Origin: Arthonia radiata
Lineage: Eukaryota; Ascomycota; Arthoniomycetes; Arthoniales; Arthoniaceae
Reading direction: 5' to 3'
DNA length: 64,000 nt
Assembly: GCA_002989075.1 (NCBI GenBank)
Contig: PSQN01000001.1
Coordinates: 1,791,153 to 1,855,152, forward strand
Under the pieces are notes generated by a model. The model was not told where the DNA came from. It did not search any database and saw only the letters and a program-made list of their open reading frames with translations. How positions within the stretch are numbered: position 1 is the first letter of the stretch; each line of letters begins with the position of its first letter. Positions 1 through 10,544 of this stretch are shown piece by piece. The position numbers and the translations under genes were made by a program.

Positions 1-1348
1 CAACGCTTTCAAATTCAAAGGGGGATCCCGAAACGACAAATGCAAGCAAAGAGGATTTTGCAATCGATTGTCGGCTTTGGTTCTCAACGGAGTAGGCGCC
101 CACGGCCGTGCGCCACAGGCAAAAAGGCACCGTGAAGCGCTGCCATCAGAAACTGCATGCGGCGGGATGACTTCGCCGGTGCCTCTTTTCAGAAACGCCT
201 GCATTCGTCGATTCGCGTCGACTACATGCGATACCTTGCTGCGCCTGTTGGTTGCGCGCGGAGCAAGGCAAACGCTTTTGTTAGGAACAGTTTTGGGGAC
301 AGCTTTGACGTGCTGTATGCTCGATCACCGATACTAGACCATTCTTTGTCACCCGAATAAGCCTGCGGGTGAAAGTGCCAAATGAAAAATGACATCTCAT
401 CTCTACGGTGTACGCTAGACGTTGGTGACGAGCGTCAATTGTAGTTCAAGGTGAGGTTTCTAGCTGCGTTGCCCGATCACATACGGTCATGAAGACTAGC
501 TGATTCAAGATTGCCGACGCATACCTTTCCACGATACTCTCATAGCCCGTCTTTGTTGTATGCTTGCAACAGTTCAATGACGCGAGGAACACGGCATTGA
601 TCGAATGCCTATGCGATCTGCTCACTCGACACTATCTCCCCGTACCGCCCTCCAATATGCCGAGCTGTCTGTTACTTTCTTTTGTCGAGATTTCAGATAT
701 CTGCATTATGAAACAAGACACGGTGCGAGTTGAGACTAAGCCAGTGCGCTTGTGAATCAAACAAACACTTTATAGATACACTTTTCCTCATGGTAATCAA
801 ATGCGCTTACTAAGCAGTTATGACTGGTGTTCGAAGGATTATCCACTCAACCCGTTTTTTACGGAGTAGAGGACGTTGCAAAGCTATGGATATCCCCCAG
901 AGTATACGACACCGGGCTATATCATAGATGCGCGAAGAAATCTGGATCTCCGCCATGCATTGTTATCCCCTGGCTGAAGTGGGTATTGCTTGATCTGAAG
1001 TACTTACACTCGCCTCCTCCAAGGCTTAGACGGTTTCACTGTAACAGGGAGTATCCCAGTCAGCATGATAATTCAGTTGTTGCTCAGACAAGACCAGACG
1101 AAGGGCTGTCTGAGTAATATCATCCGGCTGGGATGTCAGAGCAAGATTTCAGAGCCTAAGTGTCTGAGTGCTTTCGCGATGGCTACAAAAAGCGTTGATG
1201 TTTGTGGTATCTCTGTCGGCATTACAACAGATATTCAAGGGTGATCGCATACATTTAAGCTCTTCAGAGCGTGAAGCATACAACGTCGCCGCCAAACTCG
1301 AGATCACAAAAAAACCGAGTCGTACAGCTTCCAAAGCACACCTTTACG
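1..1348. other. Gene-poor stretch, no supported gene
   Basis: Short open frames of 60-100 codons exist on both strands, but none has a recognisable domain, convincing fungal codon use or paired splice sites. A TACGGAGTA nonamer lies at 860-868. I see no RNA gene or repeat here. Confidence 0.5.
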
Positions 1349-1900
1349 ATGTCCGCACACCACGATATCGGCCTTCCAAGGTCCACAACAACTAGCTCTT
1401 CAGTGGACTCAAGATTCTCGCACCGGGACCCCACAGATACCAGCACTGTCACCGCGGCGAGTAGCCACACCGAGGAGCTTGAGATCTATGACGCAGACAA
1501 CAGTCCGATTACAGCGGACAATATACTCACGAAGATTCGAGCATCACACACCCTTCTTTCATCGCCACGTCAGATCTATGAGCCTGGCATCGATAGCAGT
1601 CTCATGAGAATCCAGGAGTGGAACAGCTGGTTGGAAACAATATCCGCTCCACAGGGTCGAGTCCTTGAACAAATTCTTGCGAGACACAGAGAGATCTACG
1701 ACGAGTACTTCAACTTGGCCAACGAGTTGGAAAGAGTCGAGACAGGCGCCACGAGGCATGTACTGCAGGAGATCGAGAATGAGATGTGGACGGTGGTGGG
1801 AAGAATGAAGGAAGGTCCGATACGCACGGCTTGGACAGAGTTGCGGAGACGAGCGGAAGACATGCTTGATATTTATGGCGAATGGCGGGATTATGAATAG
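1349..1900 (+). CDS. Hypothetical protein with helical C-terminal half
   Basis: This is an intronless frame of 183 residues. The first real ATG is at 1349; the frame stays open upstream to about 1271 but has no ATG there. The first 50 residues or so are Ser/Thr-rich and look disordered. From about residue 70 to the end the protein is rich in Glu, Arg and Leu with a heptad-like rhythm (for example ILARHREIYDEYFNLANELE, then EIENEMWTVVGRMKEGPIRT), which suggests helical bundles or a coiled coil. No signal peptide, membrane segment or catalytic motif is visible. I do not recognise the family. The helical half resembles small uncharacterised proteins common in Dothideomycetes, but that is only an impression. 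The neighbourhood gives no functional hint. Confidence 0.5.
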   Translation: MSAHHDIGLPRSTTTSSSVDSRFSHRDPTDTSTVTAASSHTEELEIYDADNSPITADNILTKIRASHTLLSSPRQIYEPGIDSSLMRIQEWNSWLETISAPQGRVLEQILARHREIYDEYFNLANELERVETGATRHVLQEIENEMWTVVGRMKEGPIRTAWTELRRRAEDMLDIYGEWRDYE

Positions 1901-2586
1901 GCAAGGATTCTAATAATCTGGGTGGTTGGCAGAGCGTGACACAGCTATTCCAATGGGCTGTCCACAGAAGGATTGTCGTCTATGTGTTGATATGTTGTAG
2001 AGCAAGGCACAAGAAGCGTGAATTGTAATATTGAGATGGTTCCTAATCCAATATGGTTAATATGCGGCTCGGCTGCACGCACCGAACGTCTGTTCACTTG
2101 ACATTATTCTTCTCACCCAAGATCTCAACGTAAGGCTGTAGCTACCCTCTATCAAGACTAGCGTATGTTCTCGTATGTTCACGACCTCAAGGAGAAGTCT
2201 CAACTCGGCGTAGCGTGCCACGTTCGGATAAGACCGCCCCCTTGAATGCCCAAACCGGACACCGAGGATCGCCGTTCTCGCTTAACAAATGATGCTTAAT
2301 CTACGTAGGAATGACCACAAGACATCGCCTTGCCACTCGTGGGCATTGAGCGTCGTTTTTAAGGCTCTTTCCGTGGACAATCAAACATCTAGCAAACGCC
2401 GTCGAGCGAACAGCGTTCAATAGTCCGCTCAATGGCTCCTGTTTATCTCCGTTGCGCGCCTGGTCCGGCCACGCAAAGGGGAGCATTAAATGCTCCTCGG
2501 CGATGGGTCTGAAGTCTTGTAAGTTTTCTAAAATCTCCGTCAGGCCTTTTTGCTCTCTTTCCAAATATCGTCGCCAGTGCGTCAAC
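1901..2586. other. Intergenic, nothing recognised
   Basis: The minus frame at 2301-2693 overlaps the first exon of the next gene and shows no domain, so it is treated as chance. No promoter element stands out. Confidence 0.5.
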
Positions 2587-4512
2587 ATGGGTGCTGAGCA
2601 ACACCAGCTAGCAAACCTCCAGTCGCAACTATCGACCGTACGTTGGAATAGAAGAGGGGCCATTAGTTGTGCAATTGCTCTCTGCTTCATCATAATTTGC
2701 TACTGTTCATGGCCACATCCTGGTGCTACCAGTGGCAACGCACGACAGGTAAGCTTTCATCTGTTCTCATCCGATGGGGCGTACATCCCTGCGGACGTCG
2801 AAGCGACAACTGCATATCGAGCTCAATGATCCCAAAATTGGCCATGTCAGACCATTGGTCGATTCCGTCTCACCTCCACAGATCTGATATTGACGAACGG
2901 CAAACCCCCACTACTCGGCACGCTCAGCACGACCATGGACCCAGACAGGGATCGATAGTTGCGACACATACCGAGCCCAAAGTTTTCCCTTCAGCAAGAC
3001 ACAAGCATCGAGCTCCGTGAGAACCCTTCGCTGACCAGAGCCATCTGCATAGTATGTGTCAACGTGGTTCGATAACCATGACTATAGCCCTTACGCAAAC
3101 GTTGATGCGCTCGCAAACCTCGCTCAATCAGAACAATGCAGCGTCTCTTCACTGGACCTGTATCGGCCGACTAAGGGACCATGTACAAGCAGAGGACGTG
3201 TGTTGAAGGCTATGTCGGAAGGTGGCCGGATTGGGTTTGATGCACCATATCAGACACGAGACTGCGGTATATCTGCATGAGAGCACTTTTCCGCTGCTCC
3301 GTGGGCAGCTGCAATGACTTGCTGATGTCTGCGATAGACATGCGATGGTACTCAACACCGGAAGTTTGCTCGATTCTCTCGCGTTTCAACGCTGTTCACT
3401 TTGTCGGCGACAGCGTAGGTCCACCTCCAGCTAAACACCTTGCTCTGCCGTCGTATTTTGCAGAAGTCGAATAACGGCTTGCCGGTGCGACGACACATAG
3501 CTGACACACGAGCACAGATGATGCGTCATGTCTCCAACGCAGTTATGACATTCCTGCGCGAAGACCTAGTCAACGGAGCACGCACGACCTGGCGGGATGG
3601 CAACCCCGAACATCGTGACTGCACCTGCCGTGGGCAGTACGACGGATTTGTTTGCTGGCGGGAGGGCTTCGCCGTCACCGGAACCGAAGAGGTTTGGAAG
3701 AACGACCCCATGAGCATCAAGTGCCCACAGAGTGGTACGCCCGACATCGATTTTCAGTGGAGCGCCAAAGACCCAGCACCGGAGCTAGAGCTTGATTACT
3801 TCAAGAAGAGGGTCCGAGGTGGAAAGAGGGAGGCGTTCATATTTGGACATGTGAGTGGACGGCCTTCTCCGTTGTCTCGATCGAAACAAGGCGGTAGAGC
3901 GATTTGAAGGTACTGATGTCGTATCTACAGGGCACCTGGGACAGCTACGAAGTCGAACCTACACAGCGTTGGATCAGCGATTTCGAAGGGGCCCTCGCAC
4001 AGGTCCACGTCAGATATCAACGGCCAATGCCTGCAGCCAAACCAGCATTACTGCCAGAGGTCGAACTCACGCCACTGCATCCTGCGAAACCAGACAAGCC
4101 CGGACTAACATCGGTCGCTTCAGATGCTCATGTTATCGATATAAATACACTGGCCAGTAGCGCGCATTCAAAAAGCATACCGACAGCTGCCATTGCCGCG
4201 CGATCTGACATCGAACGTCGCGCCCACACATCCAAGGATGTCCCCGCACGTCTCTTTCTCACGCCAAATGCGCAAGGCCGGCACAAGGAGAAGTCATACA
4301 TTGCTACTCAGAACAACATTAAGCTGATGACGTTCGAGCGGAACATCACATCCTGGCTAGGCGAGCGTGGATGGGATACTCTGGGCGCGTTCAACCTGAC
4401 AGTGCAGGCAGAGAGCAAAGATGGTACGCACGCGACCATGGAGAACAACCTCGTCAAGGCCATGATGGTCTTCAACTGGCTCGACTGGGTTGGAAGAGGC
4501 ATCGAAGAGTGA
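2587..4512 (+). CDS. Cas1p/PC-esterase-like membrane-anchored protein (multi-exon)
   Basis: A type II membrane protein of the fungal GDS/SGNH (PC-esterase, Cas1p-like) group, whose relatives are proposed to modify glycans in the secretory pathway. Exon 1 (2587-2748) encodes a basic N-terminus and one membrane anchor (ISCAIALCFIIICYC), ending at GTAAGC. The middle is partly unresolved; a coding block ends at 3266 (GFDAPYQTRDC), intron 3267-3337 restores frame into DMRWYSTPEVC, and FVGDS marks the nucleophile block. Intron 3415-3517 leads to 3518-3850, and intron 3851-3930 to the last exon 3931-4512. The C-terminus holds DGTHATMENN, probably the acidic/His part of the triad, and FNWLDW, typical of the family. 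Exons between 2749 and about 3120 could not be phased by eye. The family call is fairly firm; the substrate is unknown. Confidence 0.65.
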
Positions 4513-5621
4513 AATATGCAAAGCTGCCACTGACCTAAATCAGCCCACACTCAAGCTACGGGCATGCATCTGGAACGAAGGTCAAGCGGCATGGGACGTC
4601 GTACAGAAGATACCCGAGGCACTCGAGGCTGACGTCAATACGAAGGGTTGATCAACCAGTGTCCTACCACCTCATGTGAGTTGCAGTTGCATTTGGTCGC
4701 AGCGAGGTCGGGATCAACTCCAGTCACAGCCCGAGCTCGCGGAAGATGAATTCAGTCACTGTGCACACCAGAGATAGTGGCGCGTCTCATGCACAGCATA
4801 TTCTGCAGGAGATGAAGGGGAAGATGGGAAGAGCAAAAGTTGCAACTGAGAGATCCAGCAGCTGGGACGGATTGGGTGCGTAATAGGCTCTCAGGCATTC
4901 TGGGCTGTTGGGGGTATCCCGCCCCCGATGCTCTCCCTCGTGGGCAACCTTTAGGGGCTCTGGAGTCTGGATTGGCTGCAGGGACTGGCGCAAAGCCCCT
5001 GAGCGTGCAGTAGCGGCGGAGAAGGCTCCGTCACTCGGGTACACAACGCATCACCCAATCTTCATTTCGCCTCAACCAATTCTGCCCCAGTGCTTCATTC
5101 GAAGTCTCGTTCGCAAGAGAGTGCAACACATGCTTAGTTGTCGACGGCCTGTTGTTTAGTAAGCTTGTGTCTAATCATGTGAAGCTTCGTAATGGAGAAT
5201 CTAAGCCGGACCGCTCCTCTGACTATTTTCCCACATCTGCCACGCCCATAAATGCCTATCGGGTTCGTAGAATATTCCGGTTCCAACACGGCGCAAGATT
5301 ATCCTCCCGCTCTCAGCACCCTGCAGCGGTCGGAGGGTCTTTGACATGATCCCCCTGTTGCGAGCTTAATAAAGCGGTCAGGTCTCTTACTAATATCGCT
5401 TTGGTCAGCGGCTTTGCTTTGCCGTCCTCCGCGGAGGGATGAGTGGTCATGTGCCGAGCTGGCCAGGGCTGCCAGAAGCGGCGTACATGTCACGACTGGG
5501 CGTCACATCTCCTGAGATGCTATAAGAATACTGCATAGTCACGGTGGTCAAGGCGAAGGAATCTCAATACCAGATCAAACCATACACATACACATAGACA
5601 GAGATCAAGCAAGACAGCATC
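4513..5621. other. Intergenic, nothing recognised
   Basis: About 1.1 kb between two plus-strand genes. Open frames are short and lack domains. The last 100 bases should hold the promoter and 5' leader of the following oxidoreductase; the stretch before its ATG is A/C-rich, as is common in fungal leaders. Confidence 0.5.
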
Positions 5622-6783
5622 ATGCCATCCCTTCCAAGCACCATGCAAGCTCTCAAGACCGACGGTCAAGGCAAAGCTTCCGTCCACACTGATGTCCCAC
5701 TGCCGAACATCCCTGACGGCTACGTGCTTGTCAAGAACACGCACGTCGGCCTCAATCCCGTCGAGTATGGACCCCGCCCTCCTCCACGAAGCATCATCCC
5801 ACCTCTTCCTCGCCTGTGTTCCCCGCACATATGCCCTTCCCGAGCGCGAAAACTAACAACGGACCAGCTGGAAACTCATCAACATGACCCCCAACCCCGG
5901 GCACACCCTCGGCCTCGACAGCGCCGGCACCATCGCCGCCGTCTCCCCCTCCGTCACCCACCTCAAACCCAACGACCGCATCGCCACCCTCATCCACGGC
6001 GGGAAGTCCAACAACCCCGAGTCCGGCGCCTTCAGCGAGTATGCCATCGCCAAAGCGGGCCTCTGCCTGAAGCTCTCGGACAACGTGTCCAACGCCGAGG
6101 GCGCGGCTCTGGGGTGTGCCGTGTACACCATTGGTCAAGGTTTGTATCAGAGTCTGCAGTTGCCGTGGCCTGGTCGAGACGGTGAGAAAGGTACGGTGTT
6201 GGTGTATGGTGGCAGTGGCGGCATGGGCATGTTCGCGATCCAGATGGCGAAGCTGTCGGGTTGGAAGGTTGTCACGACGTGCTCGCCAAAGAACTTCGAG
6301 CTGGTGAAGCGACTAGGCGCCGATGAGGTGTTCGATTACGCGGCCAGCGACTGCGGCGCGAAGATCCGAGCGGCCACCAAGAACGGGCTCATGCACGCTT
6401 TCGACACGATCGGGTCTGCGGAGTCCGCGGCGATCTGCGCTGCGGCCTTGTCGAGTCAGACGGGGGTCAAGTACTCGACTTTGCTTCCGACGGGTCCACA
6501 GGGCTTCAAGAGGGAGGACGCGGCGTTGAATGCTGTGACGATGGGTAATACGGCGTTTGGAGAGGAGTTTACCGTGATGGGGAAGATTGAAGTGCCTGCG
6601 AAGCCGTTGGACTATGAGTTTGCGATGGAGTGGGGAAGGATGTGTGTGGGGCTGGTGAATGAGAGGAAGGTGGTTGTGGAGCCTGTGGTGAGAAAAGGTG
6701 GGCTGGAGAAGGTGTTGAGTGAGGGGTTGGTGGAGAGTCGGGAGGGGAGGGTCAGTGGGGTTAAGGTGGTTTATGAGTTGTGA
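5622..6783 (+). CDS. Zinc-less MDR oxidoreductase, trans-enoyl-reductase/ToxD-like
   Basis: Two exons, 5622-5764 and 5868-6783, encode about 352 residues, normal for the family. The 103-bp intron splits the Asp codon of LNPVDWK, the usual ToxD/enoyl-reductase motif, and splicing restores it exactly. The N-terminal GroES-like domain (residues 1-150) has GHTLGLDSAGTI. The Rossmann domain has the nucleotide-binding loop VYGGSGGMGMFAIQMAKLSG and KRLGADEVFDY. The zinc-ligand cysteines of classical alcohol dehydrogenases are not visible, which fits quinone/enoyl-reductase-like NADPH enzymes. ATG at 5622 is taken; ATG at 5643 is an alternative. Some relatives work as separate enoyl reductases beside polyketide synthases, but no synthase lies in this window, so the substrate is open. 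Confidence 0.85.
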
Positions 6784-6924
6784 GCACTGTAGGAAATTCT
6801 AGAGGAGAATTCCATGATGCAAGCGGCGAAGACTGCAAGTGTCTTGTAGTACTCCGACGAGATATGCTCATACATGTAGTGCAAGTCAAGAGTCACGATG
6901 ATGTTCCAGAGTCGACAATCAGGG

Positions 6925-7347
6925 CTAAGCAATGTCAACGCATTTGCACAACAGAAGACAGTCGGTTTCGATGCTCGCTACCACCATAGCCCACAAATGC
7001 GAGCCGCAGAACGTCATACTCCAACAGAGAAACTCACCCTCCTCCCACAAAGAAGGCACAGCATCCCCCTCAGCCCACTCCATACTCCTCCACACCCTCG
7101 GCACCTCTTCTCCATCGCCATACCAACTTCCATCAGGCTTACGCCTCCACAATATTCTACAATCGAGATTCCAAGCGATCTGCCTCGGCGGCACCGGCAG
7201 CGTCCTCAAATACTCATCTACCATCCCGGGTGTGACGCCAGGTGCGACAACACCTATCTGTGTCTTCCCGAAGAGTTCTTTGGAGCTGTGGGGGAGGGTG
7301 TAGTGAACTTTTGATAGGTGGTATGTTTCTGTGGGTGGATGGGTCAT
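6925..7347 (-). CDS. Hypothetical protein
   Basis: A minus frame of 140 codons starting with ATG at 7347. The first 103 codons are protein-like, with Trp-rich stretches such as WNLDCRILWRR, SWYGDGEEVPRVW and SMEWAEGD. A strong donor GTGAGT lies at 7037-7032, after codon 103, so the tail may be spliced. One in-frame reading through and at least one acceptor downstream are possible, and I could not choose. No signal peptide, membrane segment or catalytic motif is seen, and I do not recognise the family. It is convergent with the enoyl-reductase-like gene. Confidence 0.5.
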   Translation of the reverse strand: MTHPPTETYHLSKVHYTLPHSSKELFGKTQIGVVAPGVTPGMVDEYLRTLPVPPRQIAWNLDCRILWRRKPDGSWYGDGEEVPRVWRSMEWAEGDAVPSLWEEGEFLCWSMTFCGSHLWAMVVASIETDCLLLCKCVDIA

Positions 7348-8147
7348 TGTGTTGGTTAATGTTGTGCTTCGTGAGCGTAAGCAGGCAGATCAGAGGCCTT
7401 GCCTTTGGGATGTCTGGTCTTCCTTGTCGCGCTGCTAAATGCAAGCGCCTTGTACTGTGGACCTTCACTTATGAAAACCACACGAGGTTGAAGTATGTAG
7501 AGAACATTCAAACGTTACTGCCAGAGCTGGGTCAAGACTTCGTATTCATGCCGTTCTGTTCGGGCTAGCGTCATCTTCATAAGAATCCTTTCGCGGCAGA
7601 GCTGATTTCTTATAACGAGCGCAGAGACCTGAGTATTTTTTTAATACTTCAGACGCTGTAGATAAAGCTTCAAGCGATTGTACATGATAGATATCGCCCA
7701 GGCTAGGTAGACTCAGTCAAGGGTCAGAGAGGAAAAGGCGAAATGCCCGTCATGACGCATTGCAGTAATCTTCATAACTTCATCGGACATGATCTCAAGT
7801 CGCTCAGGCTCCACACAGTCAACGTGTGACTCTTGGGAAAGCTGTGGAATGAGCGACACCATACATTAAGTGAGCGAGCCGATGAATGGTAAATAAATAA
7901 ACGAAGACAAAGAGGTGGCTGTGCTGCGTGACAAGCCCGCTCCCATGCTCCTCTCTTGTGCAGACCTCATTTCCCTCACAAAAACCAAGCATACGCTCAA
8001 AAATTCACTTTTTTGCTAGTGTTGAGCGCTGCGATATCTTTTCTTGCATTGCAAAATTATCTAGCTCGCTGATGATGCGGCTTGAGATTGGGTCGAGATT
8101 AAGGAAAGGAATTTGTATTGCAGAGAGGTCTGAGATACACATGAGCA
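7348..8147. other. Intergenic up to the Copia insertion
   Basis: Contains only short unsupported frames. One frame (7928-8227) runs across the transposon boundary and is therefore not a gene. A small inverted repeat (AGTATT/AATACT) lies near 7630-7650. The stretch ends at the 5-bp target site of the Copia element. Confidence 0.5.
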
Positions 8148-8152
8148 ACTTG
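8148..8152. repeat. Target-site duplication ACTTG, left copy
   Basis: ACTTG directly precedes the 5' LTR and recurs directly after the 3' LTR at 20515-20519. An exact 5-bp duplication is the usual Copia/Gypsy integration mark and fixes the outer limits of the element. Confidence 0.9.
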
Positions 8153-8338
8153 TGTTATGTGCAGGATCGGCCAGTCCAGATGAGTATGCCAAGACACGGG
8201 ATGCTCAGTGGGGAATTGCCTAAATAGGCATATACTGTAGTCACGTGATGAACGCGCACACACTTTGCCGCTCATTACCATGTATCCTAAACCTCTCCCT
8301 CATGCAGTCCGGAATTAATAATTGTCTAAACCTCAACA
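8153..8338 (+). repeat. Copia 5' LTR
   Basis: 186 bp, starts TGTTATG and ends CAACA. It matches 20329-20514 at about 95 percent by eye, with only transitions between the copies. Its base composition is near that of host DNA, unlike the element interior. It contains CACGTG near 8244. Confidence 0.93.
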
Positions 8339-8354
8339 GGTTATAAGCCCGGCA
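8339..8354 (+). other. Copia primer-binding site, initiator-tRNA-Met half type
   Basis: The bases right after the 5' LTR, GGTTATAAGCCCGG, resemble the complement of the anticodon stem-loop of initiator tRNA-Met (expected GGTTATGAGCCC). Drosophila copia and some fungal Copia elements prime from such an internal tRNA fragment. The tRNA match is from memory, so this is a family-based inference. Confidence 0.6.
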
Positions 8355-9064
8355 GCTTCATTGCGCACAAAAGGCTTTACCTTAAAGTTTTAGTGGCGAT
8401 CGGCCCAATAGCGGCCTTACTATCGCCGTCGTTACCCAAGCTACCTCTAGCCGCTTAGGGGTAAATCTTATCACCGGCGACAGCAAGGCCGAACGGTAAG
8501 ATATTAAGACTCAAACGTTATCCTAACGTTCTCAGCGTGCCTCTTTATCTCCGAAGCACTCTTCTTTGTTAATTTAGGCCTTTAGACCCTTATTATCGGC
8601 GTCGTTCGAACCTGTCACTAAGCAGATAAGAGCGGTGTTCAAAAACTTTATAAAGTATCGTTATACAAAGGCCTCTTAGACCAGTTTAATAAATAGTAGA
8701 ATTAAACCTTATATTACAGATATTTACTAGCTTTAAATTTAATTACTGTCTTTACTGTTGCTTTTACTAAAACTATAATTTTGTCTCGCTATTACTATAG
8801 ACTCTTAATTGTCCTACAATGTTTATAACAAAGTCCCTTAGTAGCGTATAAAATTACCTTACAACTTTCCTCGATACTATATCGAAGTCGATAATATTCT
8901 TAGTACCGTAGGTCTTAGAGCGTTTATTTAAAATAGAGCTTCTAAGCCTAAATAAGAGAAGAAAAGTATATATAATAAGTAAAAGACTCTATACGAGTTA
9001 TAAGATTAGCTTAATAGTAAGGCAAAGTAAATTCTTTTACGTTAGCTCTCTATAAATGTTACTG

Positions 9065-9069
9065 TTATC
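9065..9069. repeat. Gypsy target-site duplication, left copy
   Basis: TTATC precedes the Gypsy 5' LTR; TTATT follows the 3' LTR at 16166-16170. The one C/T difference fits RIP of an originally exact 5-bp duplication. Confidence 0.7.
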
Positions 9070-9519
9070 TGTTACAATCTTACTACATTAGGCTAGTACA
9101 AGGCTAAGCGCAGTCAACCTTATTGAAGCATTATATAGTATACCCGATAACTCCGACATAGCGACGTTAGCAACGTCGCTATATCGCAATAGAATCCCGA
9201 CTACGCGATAAAGAGACTATCGAGACTGTCGGACACAGAGGAACATACCTATGTATCTTAAACTATATAGCTAGACTAATAACCGACCTTAGGATAGACT
9301 TTAGTCTATTAACTTAATATCTAAATACAAGTTCCTTAATTATATTTAGGTAACGTACTTTACCTTCTATCTATCTTAGTTAAGCTCCTCTTACCTTCTA
9401 TAATTTGTCTCACCTTTCCTGCCTTTTAGTCTCTAGCACACGAGACACCCACCACTAAGGTCGATAAGCACACAAGGTAAGTAAGCCTTAGTTCGGTCCT
9501 CTCAGCGACCGGCGTTACA
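9070..9519 (+). repeat. Gypsy 5' LTR
   Basis: About 450 bp, TGTTACA...GTTACA, matching 15714-16165. Contains a 10-bp perfect inverted repeat at 9158-9182 (ATAGCGACGT, 5-base loop, ACGTCGCTAT). Confidence 0.9.
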
Positions 9520-9561
9520 CTTTAATAGACTCGCTACAAAAGTAGAGAAAGCAGATTAATT

Positions 9562-10480
9562 ATGTCTACTACTTTAGTACCCAATAGCCGCAACGCTACG
9601 AACAGGCTAGCTAGCAAAATAGCCGCTACAGATAAGATATTGGACGTTAACACTAAGATAAGCAAAAGCTTCTCCGGTAGACGTTCTAAACTTACTTTAT
9701 TTCTAACACGCTTGGCCGTATATTTTAAGACTTATAAGAATTAGTTTCCGAATAACAGCACTATAGTTTTGTTTGCCGCATCCTATATAGATAGCGAGGC
9801 ATACAAATAGTTTAACTTCTATCTTAAAGACTACCTCTATAAGGCACCTAACAAACAATAGGAAGAGACTAACGAGCTCTTCTCTAGCTTTGCTGCGTTT
9901 TAGCAAAAGCTCTGATAGATGTACGGGGATATAGATTCTAGACGTACTGCTGTACACAAACTTAAGACACTCCGCTAAATAGAACTAGCTAGCTAATACA
10001 CCGCTAAGTTTCTGTAGTATGCTAACTAAACCAAATAGGATAAAGGACCCCTGGTCGACGCCTTTTATAAAGGCTTGAAGGACTATATCAAGGAAATTAT
10101 CTATATCCGTAGAGAAAAGTTTACTGAACTAAAAAAGTTTATAGAACGAGCCAAGAAAATCGACGATAGCAACTTTAAGCGACAGCTAGAAAAGAAAGGA
10201 GCTAATTTAGGTAAGTTTGTCTAAACTCGGAGTAAGCACAACTTACGATAGAACCGGGGTAACCCAATAGAATTAGATTTTATAAGGCCTTATAGGAAAC
10301 TAAACAACTAGAAACGAGAGCACAGAATAAAGAACAAGCTATGCTTGTATTGCGGAAAACTAGGGCATTAAGTTAAAGAATACCGTTTCAAAAAACAACA
10401 GTTCAACAGTACTAGCAGAAATAGACACAATAATCGATCTTAGAGACTCTGTTTCCTACGACAATAGTTTAATATAACTA
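9562..10480 (+). pseudogene. Gypsy gag relic with CCHC zinc knuckle
   Basis: Lys/Glu-rich gag-like coding follows the 5' LTR, and a CCHC-type knuckle (LYCGKLGH) is recognisable near 10350-10380. It is a fossil with many breaks. Confidence 0.7.
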
Positions 10481-10544
10481 CTTAAACACAGGAAGACACT
10501 TACCGGGTTGCTTCTAATAAGAAGCGCAACGAGCTAAACCTATT

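Noticed and set aside
5622-6783. Enoyl-reductase-like gene as part of a polyketide cluster
   Set aside because: No synthase, transporter or pathway regulator is near; the methyltransferase is 53 kb away.
7630-7652. AT-rich inverted repeat AGTATT/AATACT around a T run
   Set aside because: Resembles a bacterial terminator but the genome is eukaryotic and no gene ends there; short AT palindromes are frequent by chance.
7928-8227. 99-codon plus frame ending in the Copia 5' LTR
   Set aside because: Its last 25 codons lie inside the LTR, so it was not a gene before insertion; no domain.
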